From Nakamurella multipartita DSM 44233 (GTDB lineage Bacteria > Actinomycetota > Actinomycetes > Mycobacteriales > Nakamurellaceae), in contig NC_013235.1 of NCBI RefSeq assembly GCF_000024365.1, positions 1,302,001 to 1,366,000 of the forward strand: a stretch of DNA of 64,000 nt. The letters are read 5' to 3'. The notes under the pieces were generated by a model. That model made no database searches and was not told the origin of the DNA. It worked only from the letters and a program-made list of their open reading frames with translations. Positions 9,768-19,226 of the stretch are shown in pieces (within the stretch, counting starts at the first letter, position 1; the number at the start of each line of letters is the position of its first letter). A program made the translations under genes and the position numbers.

Positions 9768-10490
9768 ATGGACCCGTCACGGGTGCTCGTCGTCGACGAC
9801 GACGACACCGTCCGCGAGGTCCTGCGCCGCTACCTGACCCGGGACGGTCACGACGTGCTGGAGGCGGCGGACGGGCCGACCGGCCTGCGGCTGGTGCGCA
9901 GCCACCACCCCGACCTGATCGTGCTCGACCTGATGCTGCCGGGCATGGACGGATTGCAGGTCTGCCGCGAGGTCCGCCGCACCTCCACCGTGCCGGTGAT
10001 CATGCTCACCGCTCTGGGCCAGGAATCGGACCGGGTGGTCGGCCTGGAGTTCGGCGCCGACGACTACGTGGTCAAGCCGTTCAGCCCGCGCGAGCTGGCC
10101 CTGCGGGTGTCCCGGGTGCTGCAACGCAGCCGCGGCCCGGCCGCCCCGGCCGCGCCGGGCAGCGCCGAGGTGACCAGTGCCGACGGGGAACTGTCGGCGA
10201 ACGCGTTGTCCCGCACCGCCCGTCGCGGCGGCGACGAGCTGGCCCTGACCAGCCGGGAGTTCGACCTGCTGCACTTCCTGTTGGCCCACCCCGGACAGGT
10301 GTTCAGCCGGACCGAGCTGATGGAGCAGGTCTGGGGCTGGTCGTTCGGCGACCAGTCGACGGTGACGGTGCACGTGCGCCGGCTGCGGGAGAAGGTCGAA
10401 CCCGACCCGACCAAGCCGACCCGGATCGTGACCGTCTGGGGCGTGGGCTACCGGCTCGACGGCGACCTGCGCCCGGCCGACCCGGGCTGA
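9768..10490 (+). CDS. OmpR/PhoB-type response regulator
   Basis: A 240-residue two-component regulator. The receiver domain (residues 1-115) begins [14 protein letters not shown]. The phospho-acceptor Asp is in [13 protein letters not shown], and the switch Lys is in [13 protein letters not shown]. The C-terminal winged-helix DNA-binding domain (about 140-235) includes [29 protein letters not shown] and [14 protein letters not shown]. The start ATG at 9768 has a strong ribosome site (GGGAGGTGGAG) just upstream. It is followed 14 bases later by its likely partner kinase. The stimulus is unknown. Confidence 0.93.
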   Translation: MDPSRVLVVDDDDTVREVLRRYLTRDGHDVLEAADGPTGLRLVRSHHPDLIVLDLMLPGMDGLQVCREVRRTSTVPVIMLTALGQESDRVVGLEFGADDYVVKPFSPRELALRVSRVLQRSRGPAAPAAPGSAEVTSADGELSANALSRTARRGGDELALTSREFDLLHFLLAHPGQVFSRTELMEQVWGWSFGDQSTVTVHVRRLREKVEPDPTKPTRIVTVWGVGYRLDGDLRPADPG

Positions 10491-10504
10491 GCCGCGGTGA
10501 TCCG

Positions 10505-11530
10505 GTGCTGACCGACCTGCTGCACATCCTGCCCTGGGCCCTGTTGGCCGCGGTGGCCACCGCCGCCGTCGAGCTGGGCGTGCTGTACCTGCTGCGCCGC
10601 CGCTCGGCCACCGCCAACATCGCCGCCCTGGTCAGCATCCCGATCCTGGCCGTGCTGCTGTTCGTGGTCAGCGTCAGCGGCTTCATGTACACCCCGATGC
10701 TGGCGTTCGCGGCCACCGCCTGCGCGTTGATCGCGGTGGTGGTCATCCCGGTGGCGGTCTACCTGGGCCGGCGGATCGCGCTGGGCGCGATGGAGGCGGA
10801 GAAGCAGCGGGCCGCCGAACGCGCCGCCGAGGCCTCCCGCCGGCAGCTGGTCGCCTGGGTCAGCCACGACTTGCGGACCCCGCTGGCCGGCATCCGGGCG
10901 ATGAGCGAGGCGTTGGAGGACTCGGTGGTCGTCGACCCGGACGAGATCGCCGACTACGCCCGCCGGATCAGCGCCGAAACCGCCCGGCTGTCCACCATGG
11001 TCGACGACCTGTTCGAGCTCTCCCGGATCAACGCCGGGGCGTTGCGGCTGACCTTGGGCCCGGTTTCGACCGAGGAACTGGTCGCCCAGGCGATGGAGGC
11101 CGCCGCCCCGGCCGCCGGGCAACGCGGGGTGCGGCTGGCCGCCAGCGCCGAACCGGGCTGGCCGGTGGTCAACGGCTCCGACCGGGAGTTGATCCGGGTG
11201 CTGGCCAACCTGCTGGTCAACGCCATCCGGCACACCCCGTCCGACGGCACCGTTGAGGTCCTGGCCGGGCAGCAGAGCGACCACGCCTGGCTGGCCGTGC
11301 AGGACGCCTGCGGCGGCATCGACCCGGACGACCTGCCGCGGGTGTTCGACGTGGCCTTCCGCGGGGCCGCCGCCCGCTCGCCGGAGACCGGGTCGGCGGC
11401 CGGCGGGGCGGGCCTTGGCCTGGCCATCGCCCGCGGGCTGGTCGAGGCGCACGGCGGCCGGATCAGCGTGCACAACGAGGGGCCGGGTTGCCGGTTCGAG
11501 GTTCAGCTGCCGCTGGCGGCCGCGGCCTGA
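10505..11530 (+). CDS. Sensor histidine kinase
   Basis: A 341-residue membrane kinase, probably the partner of the response regulator 14 bases upstream. The N-terminus has hydrophobic stretches at about residues 5-28, 38-60 and 65-85, with almost no extracytoplasmic sensor domain. The dimerisation/phospho-acceptor helix is [20 protein letters not shown]. The ATPase domain shows the N box [10 protein letters not shown] and the G2 region [19 protein letters not shown]. The start is GTG at 10505. With no large external domain it may sense membrane state. The 3' end overlaps the convergent gene at 11503 by 28 bases. Confidence 0.92.
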   Translation: MLTDLLHILPWALLAAVATAAVELGVLYLLRRRSATANIAALVSIPILAVLLFVVSVSGFMYTPMLAFAATACALIAVVVIPVAVYLGRRIALGAMEAEKQRAAERAAEASRRQLVAWVSHDLRTPLAGIRAMSEALEDSVVVDPDEIADYARRISAETARLSTMVDDLFELSRINAGALRLTLGPVSTEELVAQAMEAAAPAAGQRGVRLAASAEPGWPVVNGSDRELIRVLANLLVNAIRHTPSDGTVEVLAGQQSDHAWLAVQDACGGIDPDDLPRVFDVAFRGAAARSPETGSAAGGAGLGLAIARGLVEAHGGRISVHNEGPGCRFEVQLPLAAAA

Positions 11531-12231
11531 GCCGCCCGCGAGCGCAGCAACCCCAGGCCGAGCAGGGCGGCCAGCACGATCTGCGCGGCCCCGGCCGCCC
11601 GCTGCAGCAGGCCGGGCGGCAGCGACAGGTCGGCCGCCCCGAGCACCCCGGGAATCCGATTCACGATCAGCGCGGTGCTCAACGCTCCGCTGACCAGGCC
11701 GACCGCGAGCAGCGTCCGCCGCAGGCCGTCGGCCAGCGTCCGGGCCAGGCGGCGCCACAGCCGGACGGCGGCCAGCGGCAGCAACGCGAACACGGCGGCC
11801 CCGGCGATCAGGTGGATCGTCGAGGACGTGTCACCGGGCCGCCCGGGCAGGTTGGTCGGGAACACCGCCGCCGCCACCAGGGCCAGCGCCCAGCCGGCCA
11901 GCAGGGCCCGCGTCCAGGCCGTTCCGCTCAGCCCGGCCAACGCGCGGACCAGCGCGATCCCGGCCACCGCGAGCGCGCCTGCGGTCAGGGCGAACAGGGG
12001 CTCGCCCGCCGGCGTGGTGACGACCACATCGCTGATCGTGGTCCGAGCCATGGAGGTCCCGCTCGGTGCGTCCAGGTGCAGCGCCGCGATCGGCGGCACC
12101 GAGGCCACCGCACCGGCCAGGGCCACCCGGGCACTGCGGGCCGGCGCCACGACGGCGGCCAGGCCGGCGAGGGCCGGGCCGGGGCTCCGAGCCCCGGTCA
12201 GCGGGCTGCGCAGCAGGGTGGCGGTGGTCAT
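11503..12231 (-). CDS. DUF998-like integral membrane protein
   Basis: A 242-residue protein on the minus strand with about six hydrophobic segments, for example [33 protein letters not shown] and [18 protein letters not shown]. The pattern of a Pro-Thr-Asn turn (FPTNLPGRP) followed by a helix beginning with His fits the DUF998 family of membrane proteins. No enzymatic motif is seen. It is convergent with the histidine kinase and overlaps its 3' end. The assignment rests on hydrophobicity and the short motif. Confidence 0.6.
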   Translation of the reverse strand: MTTATLLRSPLTGARSPGPALAGLAAVVAPARSARVALAGAVASVPPIAALHLDAPSGTSMARTTISDVVVTTPAGEPLFALTAGALAVAGIALVRALAGLSGTAWTRALLAGWALALVAAAVFPTNLPGRPGDTSSTIHLIAGAAVFALLPLAAVRLWRRLARTLADGLRRTLLAVGLVSGALSTALIVNRIPGVLGAADLSLPPGLLQRAAGAAQIVLAALLGLGLLRSRAAQAAAASGS

Positions 12232-12473
12232 GCCGGGCTCCTCGAATGATCATGAACGGTCGGTGTGAATTGGTTGAAATGACCGTATGAAGGTTCGAAG
12301 GCGCAGGTCAGAGGGTTAGCCCTGGTTCTGGCTGGGGTCTGGGAGGCAGATCCCCCACGGGGTCGACCCCGACCGGATCGGGACTTTCCCCGACCCCGGG
12401 CCCGCTCTGGACCCACCGGTGCCGGGGTCGGTCGGCGACCGGCCGGACCCTCGCGATTCCACCTGCCGGGAAA

Positions 12474-12507
12474 GGTGCCGACGACGGCCGTCCACCGGGT
12501 CGGTGCC
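12474..12507 (+). promoter_or_regulatory. Hairpin in the 5' leader of the molybdoenzyme gene
   Basis: GGTGCCGAC at 12474-12482 can pair over nine positions, two of them G-U, with GTCGGTGCC at 12499-12507. It lies about 67 bases before the start codon in a 342-base gap without a gene. It could be part of a structured leader. I cannot show a match to a known riboswitch. Confidence 0.25.
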
Positions 12508-12573
12508 TCCGGCGATGGGCAGGATGGCGGTTCCGACGCATGCGCCGACCGCCCACCACCCAAAGGAGCGACG

Positions 12574-13656
12574 ATGCCCGACCCGCAGGATCTGCCCGAC
12601 TACTCCGAGGCCGACCTGACCGTCGGCCATCAGAAGGAATACGCCGCGGGCGTGAAGGCGGTCGCCATCTCGATGAAGCGGGCGCTGCACCACATGGGCA
12701 CCACCCGTTCCGTGCGCACCCTGACCCAGCTCAATCAGGCCGAGGGTTTCGACTGCATGAGCTGCGCCTGGCCGGACCCGGAGGTCGGGCATCGGCACAC
12801 CGCCGAGTTCTGCGAGAACGGGGCCAAGGCGGTGGCCGAGGAGGCCACCACCGCCCGGATCACCCGCGAGTTCTTTGCCGCACACAGCATCGCCGAGCTC
12901 GATGCCCGCTCCGAGTGGTGGCTGGGCCAGCAGGGCCGGCTGACCGAGCCGATGGTCAAGCGCCCCGGGGCCACCCACTACACCCCGATCGAGTGGGACG
13001 AGGCGTTCGCGCTGATCGGCCGCGAACTCAACGCCCTGGGCAGCCCGGACGAGGCCACCTTCTACACCTCGGGCCGGGCGTCGAACGAGAGTGCTTTCGC
13101 CTACCAGCTGTTCGTCCGCGCCTTCGGCACCAACAACCTGCCGGACTGTTCGAACATGTGCCACGAGTCGACCAGCGTGGGGCTGGCCGAGTCGATCGGC
13201 ATCGGCAAGGCCTCGGTCAGCATCGAGGACGTCTACAACGCCCAGCTGATCATCGTGGCCGGCCAGAACCCCGGCACCAACCACCCGCGGATGCTCTCCG
13301 CGCTGGAGATCGCCAAGCGCAACGGCGCCACCATCGTCTCGATCAACCCGCTGCGGGAGGCCGGCCTGGTCCGGTTCAAGAACCCGCAGCGGCCGGCCGG
13401 CGTCGTCGGCGACGGCACCAAGATCTCCGACCTGCACCTGCCGGTCAAGATCAACGGCGACCTGGCTCTGTTCCAGGCCCTCGGCTCGCTGCTGGTCGAG
13501 TGGGACGCCCTGGACCACGACTTCATCGCCGCCCACACCGCCGGCTTCGAGGCCTGGAAGCAGCACGTCGCCGCGGTCGACTGGGACCAGGTGACCGAGG
13601 TGACCGGCCTGAGCCGCGCGCAGATCACCGAGCTCGGCGAGCTGCTGCGCCGCTCA
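12574..13656 (+). pseudogene. Formate dehydrogenase-like (FdhF/YdeP) molybdopterin oxidoreductase, N-terminal half
   Basis: The first 361 codons of a molybdopterin oxidoreductase of the YdeP/FdhA-alpha type, which uses bis-MGD molybdenum cofactor. It begins at ATG 12574 behind AAAGGAG. It contains FDCMSCAWPDPE, the segment FYTSGRASNESAFAYQLF, SNMCHEST and IIVAGQNPGTNHPRM, typical of the family. The frame is broken after GELLRRS by an IS110 element that adds LVHHP and a stop. The rest of the gene is intact at 15195-16493. Removing 13657-15197 joins the halves in frame. The current split gene probably makes no active enzyme. Confidence 0.88.
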
Positions 13657-15194
13657 CTGGTGCACCATCCTTAGGTCATCAATCCTCGAGGGGTTGGTGA
13701 TGCGCCCGAGGTGCCGCCCGGTCATCGCCCAGCTCGCTGGACACGGTTGATGTCCACGATGAGATCTGCGAGATCTGGCGGTTCCCCGGGACGTGCCGAC
13801 CGTCGACAGGGCTGAGCGCCAAAGCTGCGTGCCGCGAGCGCCGATCAGTGAGCGAACCGGCAGACACGTCCCGGCACCATCGGCACCGTACGAGGGCGCC
13901 TCCCCACTGGGACTAGCAGCGAGGAGGCTGACGTGAAGTCTGCCAGCAACACCCTGCCCGACCAAGCACCCCAAGACCTGACCGCAGGCCTGGACTGGGC
14001 CCGCGACGACCACGCCGTGTCGATCGTCAACGACCGCGGCCGCGAGATTGCCCGGCACACCATCGAGCACACCGCCGCCGGACTGATCGAACTCGTGGCC
14101 GTGCTCACCCGCGCCGGCTGCCAGGAGGTCGCGATCGAACGCCCCGACGGGCCCGTGGTCGACGCCCTTCTCGGCGCCGGTGTGACCGTGGTCGTGATCA
14201 GCCCGAACCAGGTCAAGAACCTGCGTGGCCGGTACGGCTCGGCCGGCAACAAGGACGACCGGTTCGACGCCTACGTGCTCGCCGACACCCTGCGCACCGA
14301 CCGGTCCCGGCTGCGGCCACTGGTGCCCGACGCACCGGAAACCGTCGCGCTGCGCCGAATCGTCCGCGCTCGCCGCGATCTGGTCGCCCACCGCGTGGCC
14401 CTGGCCAACCAACTGCGCGCCCACCTTCGCCTGGTCTTCCCCGGTGCGGTCGGCCTGTTCCGGCAGATCGACTCGCTGATCACTCTGGCGTTCCTGACCC
14501 GTTTCCCGACCCAGGACAAAGCCGACTGGCTCACCCCGACCAGACTCGGCCGGTGGCTGTCCTCGGTCGGCTACTCCGGACGCACCGACCCGGCCGCGTT
14601 GCACGCCCATCTGACCGCCGCACCCCGCGGCGCCGCCGGCGACCAGACGGCGTACACCGCGATCACCGCATCCTCCGTTGCCCTGCTCACCGCGATGGTT
14701 ACCCAGATCAAGGCTCTGGAAGCCCAGATCAGCGCCCAGCTCGACGCGCACGCCGACCAACACATCTTCACCAGCCTGCCCCGCTCGGGCCGCGTCCGGG
14801 CCGCCCGGCTGCTCGCCGAGATCGGCGACTGCCGAGCCAAGTTCCCCACCCCGGAAGCGTTGATCTGCCTGGCCGGTGTCGCCCCGTCCACCCGCCAGTC
14901 CGGAAAGATCCGCGTCGTGGCGTTCCGATGGGCCTGCGACAAACAACTCCGCGACGCCGTCTGCGACTTCGCCGGCGACTCGATCAAGGCCAACCCCTGG
15001 GCAGCCGATCTCTACCGAAGAGCCAGAGCACGAGGTCACGACCACCCCCACGCCGTCCGGGTCCTGGCCCGTGCCTGGCTGACCGTCATCTGGCACTGCT
15101 GGCAGGACGGCGTGCGCTACGACCCCGCAGAACACCGGGCCCTGCAACGCCTCCTCAACCAAGATCAAAAAAGGGCGGCTTGACACAGGGCTTC
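13657..15194 (+). mobile_element. IS110-family insertion sequence, copy 2
   Basis: It splits the molybdoenzyme gene. TCA is present on both sides (13654-13656 and 15195-15197), and deleting one copy with the element restores the ORF. The ends resemble those of the element at 459-1951. The target TCATCGGC is shared by both insertions. Confidence 0.82.
13933..15183 (+). CDS. IS110-family transposase (DEDD type)
   Basis: A 416-residue transposase of the element that interrupts the molybdoenzyme gene. The N-terminal domain has GLDWARDDHAVSIV, VAIERPDGPVVDALLGAG and KDDRFDAYVLADTLR. The C-terminal domain has FTSLPRSGRVRAARLLAEIGD and AFRWACDKQLRDAVCD, and ends RVLARAWLTVIWHCWQ. It starts at GTG 13933, with GAGG upstream. 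It is related to the protein at 696 (shared blocks FTSLPRSG and HDHPHAVRVLARAW) but is not a recent copy of it. Confidence 0.92.
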   Translation: MKSASNTLPDQAPQDLTAGLDWARDDHAVSIVNDRGREIARHTIEHTAAGLIELVAVLTRAGCQEVAIERPDGPVVDALLGAGVTVVVISPNQVKNLRGRYGSAGNKDDRFDAYVLADTLRTDRSRLRPLVPDAPETVALRRIVRARRDLVAHRVALANQLRAHLRLVFPGAVGLFRQIDSLITLAFLTRFPTQDKADWLTPTRLGRWLSSVGYSGRTDPAALHAHLTAAPRGAAGDQTAYTAITASSVALLTAMVTQIKALEAQISAQLDAHADQHIFTSLPRSGRVRAARLLAEIGDCRAKFPTPEALICLAGVAPSTRQSGKIRVVAFRWACDKQLRDAVCDFAGDSIKANPWAADLYRRARARGHDHPHAVRVLARAWLTVIWHCWQDGVRYDPAEHRALQRLLNQDQKRAA

Positions 15195-16493
15195 TCATCG
15201 GCGACGGTGTTCTGCTGGGCGATGGGCCTGACCCAGCACCGCAACGGGGTGGCCACCATCCGCGAGGTCTGCAACCTGGCCTTCGCCCAGGGCAACATCG
15301 GAAAGCCCGGCGCCGGCCTGTTCCCGGTCCGCGGGCACTCCAACGTGCAGGGCGACCGCACGATGGGGATCTGGGAGCGGCCGCCGCGCAACTTCCTGGA
15401 CGCGCTGCAGCTGGAGTTCGGCTTCGACCCGCCCCGCGAGCACGGCCTCGACGCGGTCGACTCGATCCGCGCGCTGCGCGACGGGCAGGCCCACGTGTTC
15501 ATCGGGTTGGGCGGCAACTTCGTGCAGGCCTCCCCGGACACCGAGGTCGTCATCGAGGCGATGCAGCGGGCCCGGCTGACCGTGCAGGTGTCCACCAAGC
15601 TGAACCGCTCGCACCTGGTCTGCGGGCAGACCGCGCTGATCCTGCCGACCAAGGGCCGGACCGAGAAGGACGTCCAGGCCTCCGGCGAGCAGTGGATCTC
15701 GGTCGAAGACTCCACCTGCGCGGTGCACTCGTCCAAGGGCCCGCTCAAGCCGGCCAGCCCGCACCTGAAGTCCGAGGTGGAGATCGTCTGCCGGATGGCC
15801 GAGGCCACCCTGGGTGATCGTTACGGCATCGACTGGGCGGGCATGCGGCGTGACTACAGCGTCATCCGTGGGCACATTTCCCGGGTCGTGCCCGGTTGCG
15901 AGTCCTACGAGGTCAACGTGCGGCGGCCCGGCGGGTTCGTGATGCCGCACCCGCCGCGCGACACGCGCACCTTCCCGACCACCTCGGGGCGGGCCGAGTT
16001 CGCGGTCTCACCCATCGAGACGATCGAGGTGCCGGCCGGGCATCTGCTGCTGCAGACCCTGCGCAGCCACGACCAGTACAACACCACCATCTACGGGCTC
16101 TCGGACCGCTACCGCGGCATCGAGGGCGGCCGCAAGGTGATCTTCCTGAACCCGGAGGACATCACGGCGCGCGGCTTCACCGACGGGCAGCTGGTGGACA
16201 TCGAGACCCACTGGCCCGACGACGAAGTGGTCCGCTGCGTGCGGCAGTTCCGGGTCGTGTCCTACGACACCCCGCGGGGGTCGGCGGCGGCCTACTACCC
16301 GGAGACCAGCCCGCTGATCCCGCTGGACTCGACCGCGCTGGAGAGCAACACCCCGACCTCCAAGTCGGTGGTGGTGCGCCTGCTGCCGGCCGGCCAGGGG
16401 CACGAGCATCAGGTCGCCGACGCCACCCAGGACGAGGTCGGTTCGGACTGGGTGCACAAGTGGGAGCCCGAGGTGGAGATCCACCTGTCCTGA
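15195..16493 (+). pseudogene. Molybdopterin oxidoreductase, C-terminal part
   Basis: The downstream piece of the gene begun at 12574. It begins SSATVFCWAMGLTQHRNGV, a signature of the FdhF/YdeP group. It continues with GNIGKPGAGLFPVRGHSNVQGDRTMG, FIGLGGNFVQASPDTE and the C-terminal molydopterin-dinucleotide binding domain (TTSGRAEFAV, LLLQTLRSHDQYNTTIYG, VSYDTPRGSAAAYYPE). It has no stop codons before its natural end at 16493. Together the two parts would make a protein of about 790 residues, normal for the family. This piece has no convincing start of its own. Confidence 0.88.
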
Positions 16494-16630
16494 CAGTGAG
16501 GATGTAGGGGTGGATCGCCGTCGAGCTTCGGCTTGACTCGTGCCCTGACTGACCGTGGTGTCCTGAACGGGATGTGTCGGCCGGGGTTCGGCGGCGATCT
16601 CGGCACCTGCCGGACGGGCGTCGTGACCTT

Positions 16631-17830
16631 ATAGGAGCCTGGCCAGAGGCCCCGTCACTGTCTTGTCCGCCCGCCCGACCGGCGCGTGCCGCCCTTCCCG
16701 GTTCAGCGACAGGACGGCAGGTCAACGATGACAGCAGTACAAGCGGAGCGACAAGCAGACTCATCGGCGGTCGAGGTGGTCGGCGGTGTGGACACCCATA
16801 AGGACACCCACACCGCGGCAGCGGTGGACACCGCGGGGCGGGTGTTGGGGTCGGCCCAGTTCCCCACCGACGCCGCCGGCTACCGGGCGTTGCTACGGTG
16901 GCTGCGCGGGTTCGGGACGCTGCTGCTGGTCGGTGTCGAGGGCACCGGTGTCTACGGGGCCGGCCTGGCCCGATTGCTGGCCGCCCAGGGCGTGGCCATG
17001 GTCGAGGTCGACCGGCCCGACCGCAAGGCCCGCCGGTGGCAGGGCAAATCCGATCCCGTCGATGCCGAGGCTGCGGCCCGGGCCGCGTTGGCCCGGGTGC
17101 GCACCGGGCTGCCCAAGCATCGAGACGGTCGTGTCGAGGCGCTGCGGGCATTGCGGGTGGCGCGCCGTTCGGCCGTCGGGCAACGCGCTGACGTGCAGCG
17201 ACAGATCAAGGCGCTGATCGTCACCGCACCGGAATCGCTGCGCGCCCAGCTGCGGGCGTTGCCCGACCGAGAACTGATCAAGGTCTGCGCCGACCAGCGG
17301 CCGGACCGTGCCGGTGCCGGCGATCCGGGCACGGCCACCAAGATCGCGCTGCGCTCTCTTGCTCGGCGCCACCGGGCGCTCAGCGTCGAGATCGCCGATC
17401 TCGACGAGCTGCTCGGTCCGCTCGTGGCCCAGATCAACCCCGGGCTGCTCGCACTCAAAGGCATCGGTCCCGACGTGGCCGGGCAGATGCTCGTCACGGC
17501 CGGCGAGAATGCCGACCGCCTCACCAACGAGGCCGCCTTCGCGATGCTGTGCGGCGTGGCGCCCTTGCCTGCTTCGTCGGGCAGGACGACCCGGCACCGG
17601 CTCAACCGCGGCGGAGACCGAGCCGCCAATAGCGCACTCTGGCGCATCGTCATCACCCGCATGGGCACCGATGATCGAACCAAGAACTACATCGCCCGAC
17701 GCACCGCCCAGGGGCTGACCAAGCCCGAGATCATCCGCTGCCTCAAGCGATATGTCGCCCGAGAAGTCTTCCTCGCGCTTACGTCCGCGTCCGCAGAAAA
17801 ACGACCCGCCAAAGCAGCTTGACAACCATA
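16631..17830 (+). mobile_element. IS110-family insertion sequence, copy 3 (distinct subgroup)
   Basis: The transposase gene is flanked by the direct repeat ATAGGAGC at 16631-16638 and 17828-17835. The element lies between the molybdoenzyme remnant and the DM13 gene, interrupting neither. The exact ends are uncertain by a few bases. Confidence 0.6.
16728..17822 (+). CDS. IS110/IS116/IS902-type transposase
   Basis: A 364-residue transposase. The DEDD domain shows GGVDTHKDTHTAAAVD, GVEGTGVYGAGLARLL and GKSDPVDAEAAARAAL. The C-terminal domain has LLALKGIGPDVAGQMLVTAG, FAMLCGVAPLPASSGRTTRH and LNRGGDRAANSALW. It differs from the two other IS110 transposases in this window and is of the shorter subgroup. 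The ATG at 16728 is chosen because the GTCAACG context and family length fit. Confidence 0.92.
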   Translation: MTAVQAERQADSSAVEVVGGVDTHKDTHTAAAVDTAGRVLGSAQFPTDAAGYRALLRWLRGFGTLLLVGVEGTGVYGAGLARLLAAQGVAMVEVDRPDRKARRWQGKSDPVDAEAAARAALARVRTGLPKHRDGRVEALRALRVARRSAVGQRADVQRQIKALIVTAPESLRAQLRALPDRELIKVCADQRPDRAGAGDPGTATKIALRSLARRHRALSVEIADLDELLGPLVAQINPGLLALKGIGPDVAGQMLVTAGENADRLTNEAAFAMLCGVAPLPASSGRTTRHRLNRGGDRAANSALWRIVITRMGTDDRTKNYIARRTAQGLTKPEIIRCLKRYVAREVFLALTSASAEKRPAKAA

Positions 17831-17850
17831 GGAGCATCCGCCGCCCCCAC

Positions 17851-18501
17851 CTACAGGGTGACCGCGGCGGTGCCGAAGGCGACGTTGAACCGATCGCACC
17901 AGATGACCACCGAGGTCAGGCCGGTCAGGTCGGCGTCGGCCGGGATCGGGTAGTTCTGGTTGCCGTCGGTGCCTTTGAGGTCGCCCAGGTGCACGTAGCG
18001 GCCGTCGTCGTAGCGACCCCAGTCATCGCCCCCGGCCGGCTGGTCGGACAGTGCGACGTCCACGTCCGGGCCGTCGCTGGTGGAGAAGTTCTCCAGGCGC
18101 AGGTACCGCGATCCGTCCGGCAGCTGCAGCACCGTGGCGGTGCCGGTGGTGGCGTGCTCGCCGTCGACGAACGAGCCGGTGGCCAGCACGACCGGGTCGG
18201 CCGGCGGGTCGGCGGGTGGGTTGGCGGCCTGATTGGTCGGGACGGTCGGCGGCGGGGTGCTCGCGGCCGTGCCGGCCCCGGTCGCGACCACGGTGGCGGC
18301 GGCGGTCTGGGCGGCGGCCGCGGCCACCGTCGGCGCGGCCTCGTCGACGGTGCTGCGGGTGAACAGCTTCCACGGCTGGAACAGGGCCAGCCCGACCACG
18401 GCGCCGACCACCAGCACGGCGGCGACGGTGATCAGGACGATCTTCTTGCGGCTGCGCGGCGCGGCGGACGGGCCGCCGGCGCGGGTATCGAGGTCACTCA
18501 T
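17851..18501 (-). CDS. Membrane-anchored DM13-domain protein
   Basis: A 216-residue protein on the minus strand. A short basic cytoplasmic N-terminus is followed by one transmembrane helix (VLITVAAVLVVGAVVGLAL, roughly residues 21-42). An Ala/Thr/Pro-rich linker follows. The C-terminal DM13 domain runs from about 112 to 216, with ATGSFVDGEHATTGTATVL, YLRLENFSTSDGPDVDVAL and VVIWCDRFNVAFGTA. DM13 domains are thought to take part in extracytoplasmic electron transfer, and a conserved Cys (IWCDRF) is present. The start ATG at 18501 is preferred over longer in-frame options. Confidence 0.85.
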   Translation of the reverse strand: MSDLDTRAGGPSAAPRSRKKIVLITVAAVLVVGAVVGLALFQPWKLFTRSTVDEAAPTVAAAAAQTAAATVVATGAGTAASTPPPTVPTNQAANPPADPPADPVVLATGSFVDGEHATTGTATVLQLPDGSRYLRLENFSTSDGPDVDVALSDQPAGGDDWGRYDDGRYVHLGDLKGTDGNQNYPIPADADLTGLTSVVIWCDRFNVAFGTAAVTL

Positions 18502-18574
18502 GACGACTCCAGAACGAAGGTGGGCGGCGCGGGGGCCGATCACGGTTCAGCTCATCGTCAGCGACCAGAACGGA

Positions 18575-19165
18575 TCAAGAGTTCAGATGTGACGGTTCCC
18601 TGACGATCGGTTCCCCGACGATCGGGCCCCTGACGAGCGGGGCGGTCACAGGAGCCGCGGCGGCCACGGGCCGATACCCGGCGCGGCGACGCCGCCCGAC
18701 GAGCCACCAACGCAGGCTCAGAAACCGCAGCCCGCCGACCCCGGCATTGACCGCGATCAGGGCCAGCACCCCGGCCGCTCCGGCGGGGTCGTCCAGCGCG
18801 GCGACCGCGATCATGCTCAGCGCCAGGGTGGCCAGCGAGGTCAGGATGCCGACCAGGTGGTCGCCCTCGGCCCGGCCGGCGGGAGCGGCGGTCGCCCCGG
18901 CCGCGGGGAACGAGTAGCGCCGGTGCGCTTCGGTCGCGACCAGGGTGGAGACCAGCCAGGACGCGATGGTGGCCGGCTGCGCGCCGACGCAGTCGGCCAG
19001 GAAGGCGTAGAGAGCCAGCTGGACCACGCTCGCGGCGCCGCCGACCAGGCCGAATCGGACCAACTGGACCAGCGGACCGGTGCCGGCCCGGACGGCCTGC
19101 ACGCCGGCGCGGGCGCCCGTCGCACCGGATGAACGGGTCAGGGTGGCCAGGGTCATGGACCTCAT
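18575..19165 (-). CDS. GtrA-like family membrane protein
   Basis: A 196-residue protein with four predicted membrane helices: LVRFGLVGGAASVVQLALYAFL, ATIASWLVSTLVATEAHR, LTSLATLALSMIAVAALDD and GVLALIAVNAGVGGLRFLSLRWWLV. The first helix motif RFGLVGGAASVVQL and the closing RFLSLRWWLV are typical of GtrA-like flippase-type proteins linked to cell-surface glycan assembly. The basic C-terminal tail contains repeated IVGEP/IVREP segments. It lies upstream of the DM13 gene on the same strand, 73 bases away. Confidence 0.82.
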   Translation of the reverse strand: MRSMTLATLTRSSGATGARAGVQAVRAGTGPLVQLVRFGLVGGAASVVQLALYAFLADCVGAQPATIASWLVSTLVATEAHRRYSFPAAGATAAPAGRAEGDHLVGILTSLATLALSMIAVAALDDPAGAAGVLALIAVNAGVGGLRFLSLRWWLVGRRRRAGYRPVAAAAPVTAPLVRGPIVGEPIVREPSHLNS

Positions 19166-19226
19166 GCTCGTCCGGCCGGCCCAGCGCGAGCCAGGCAGAG
19201 CCTGAGCGGTTCCTGTGCGTACGGGT

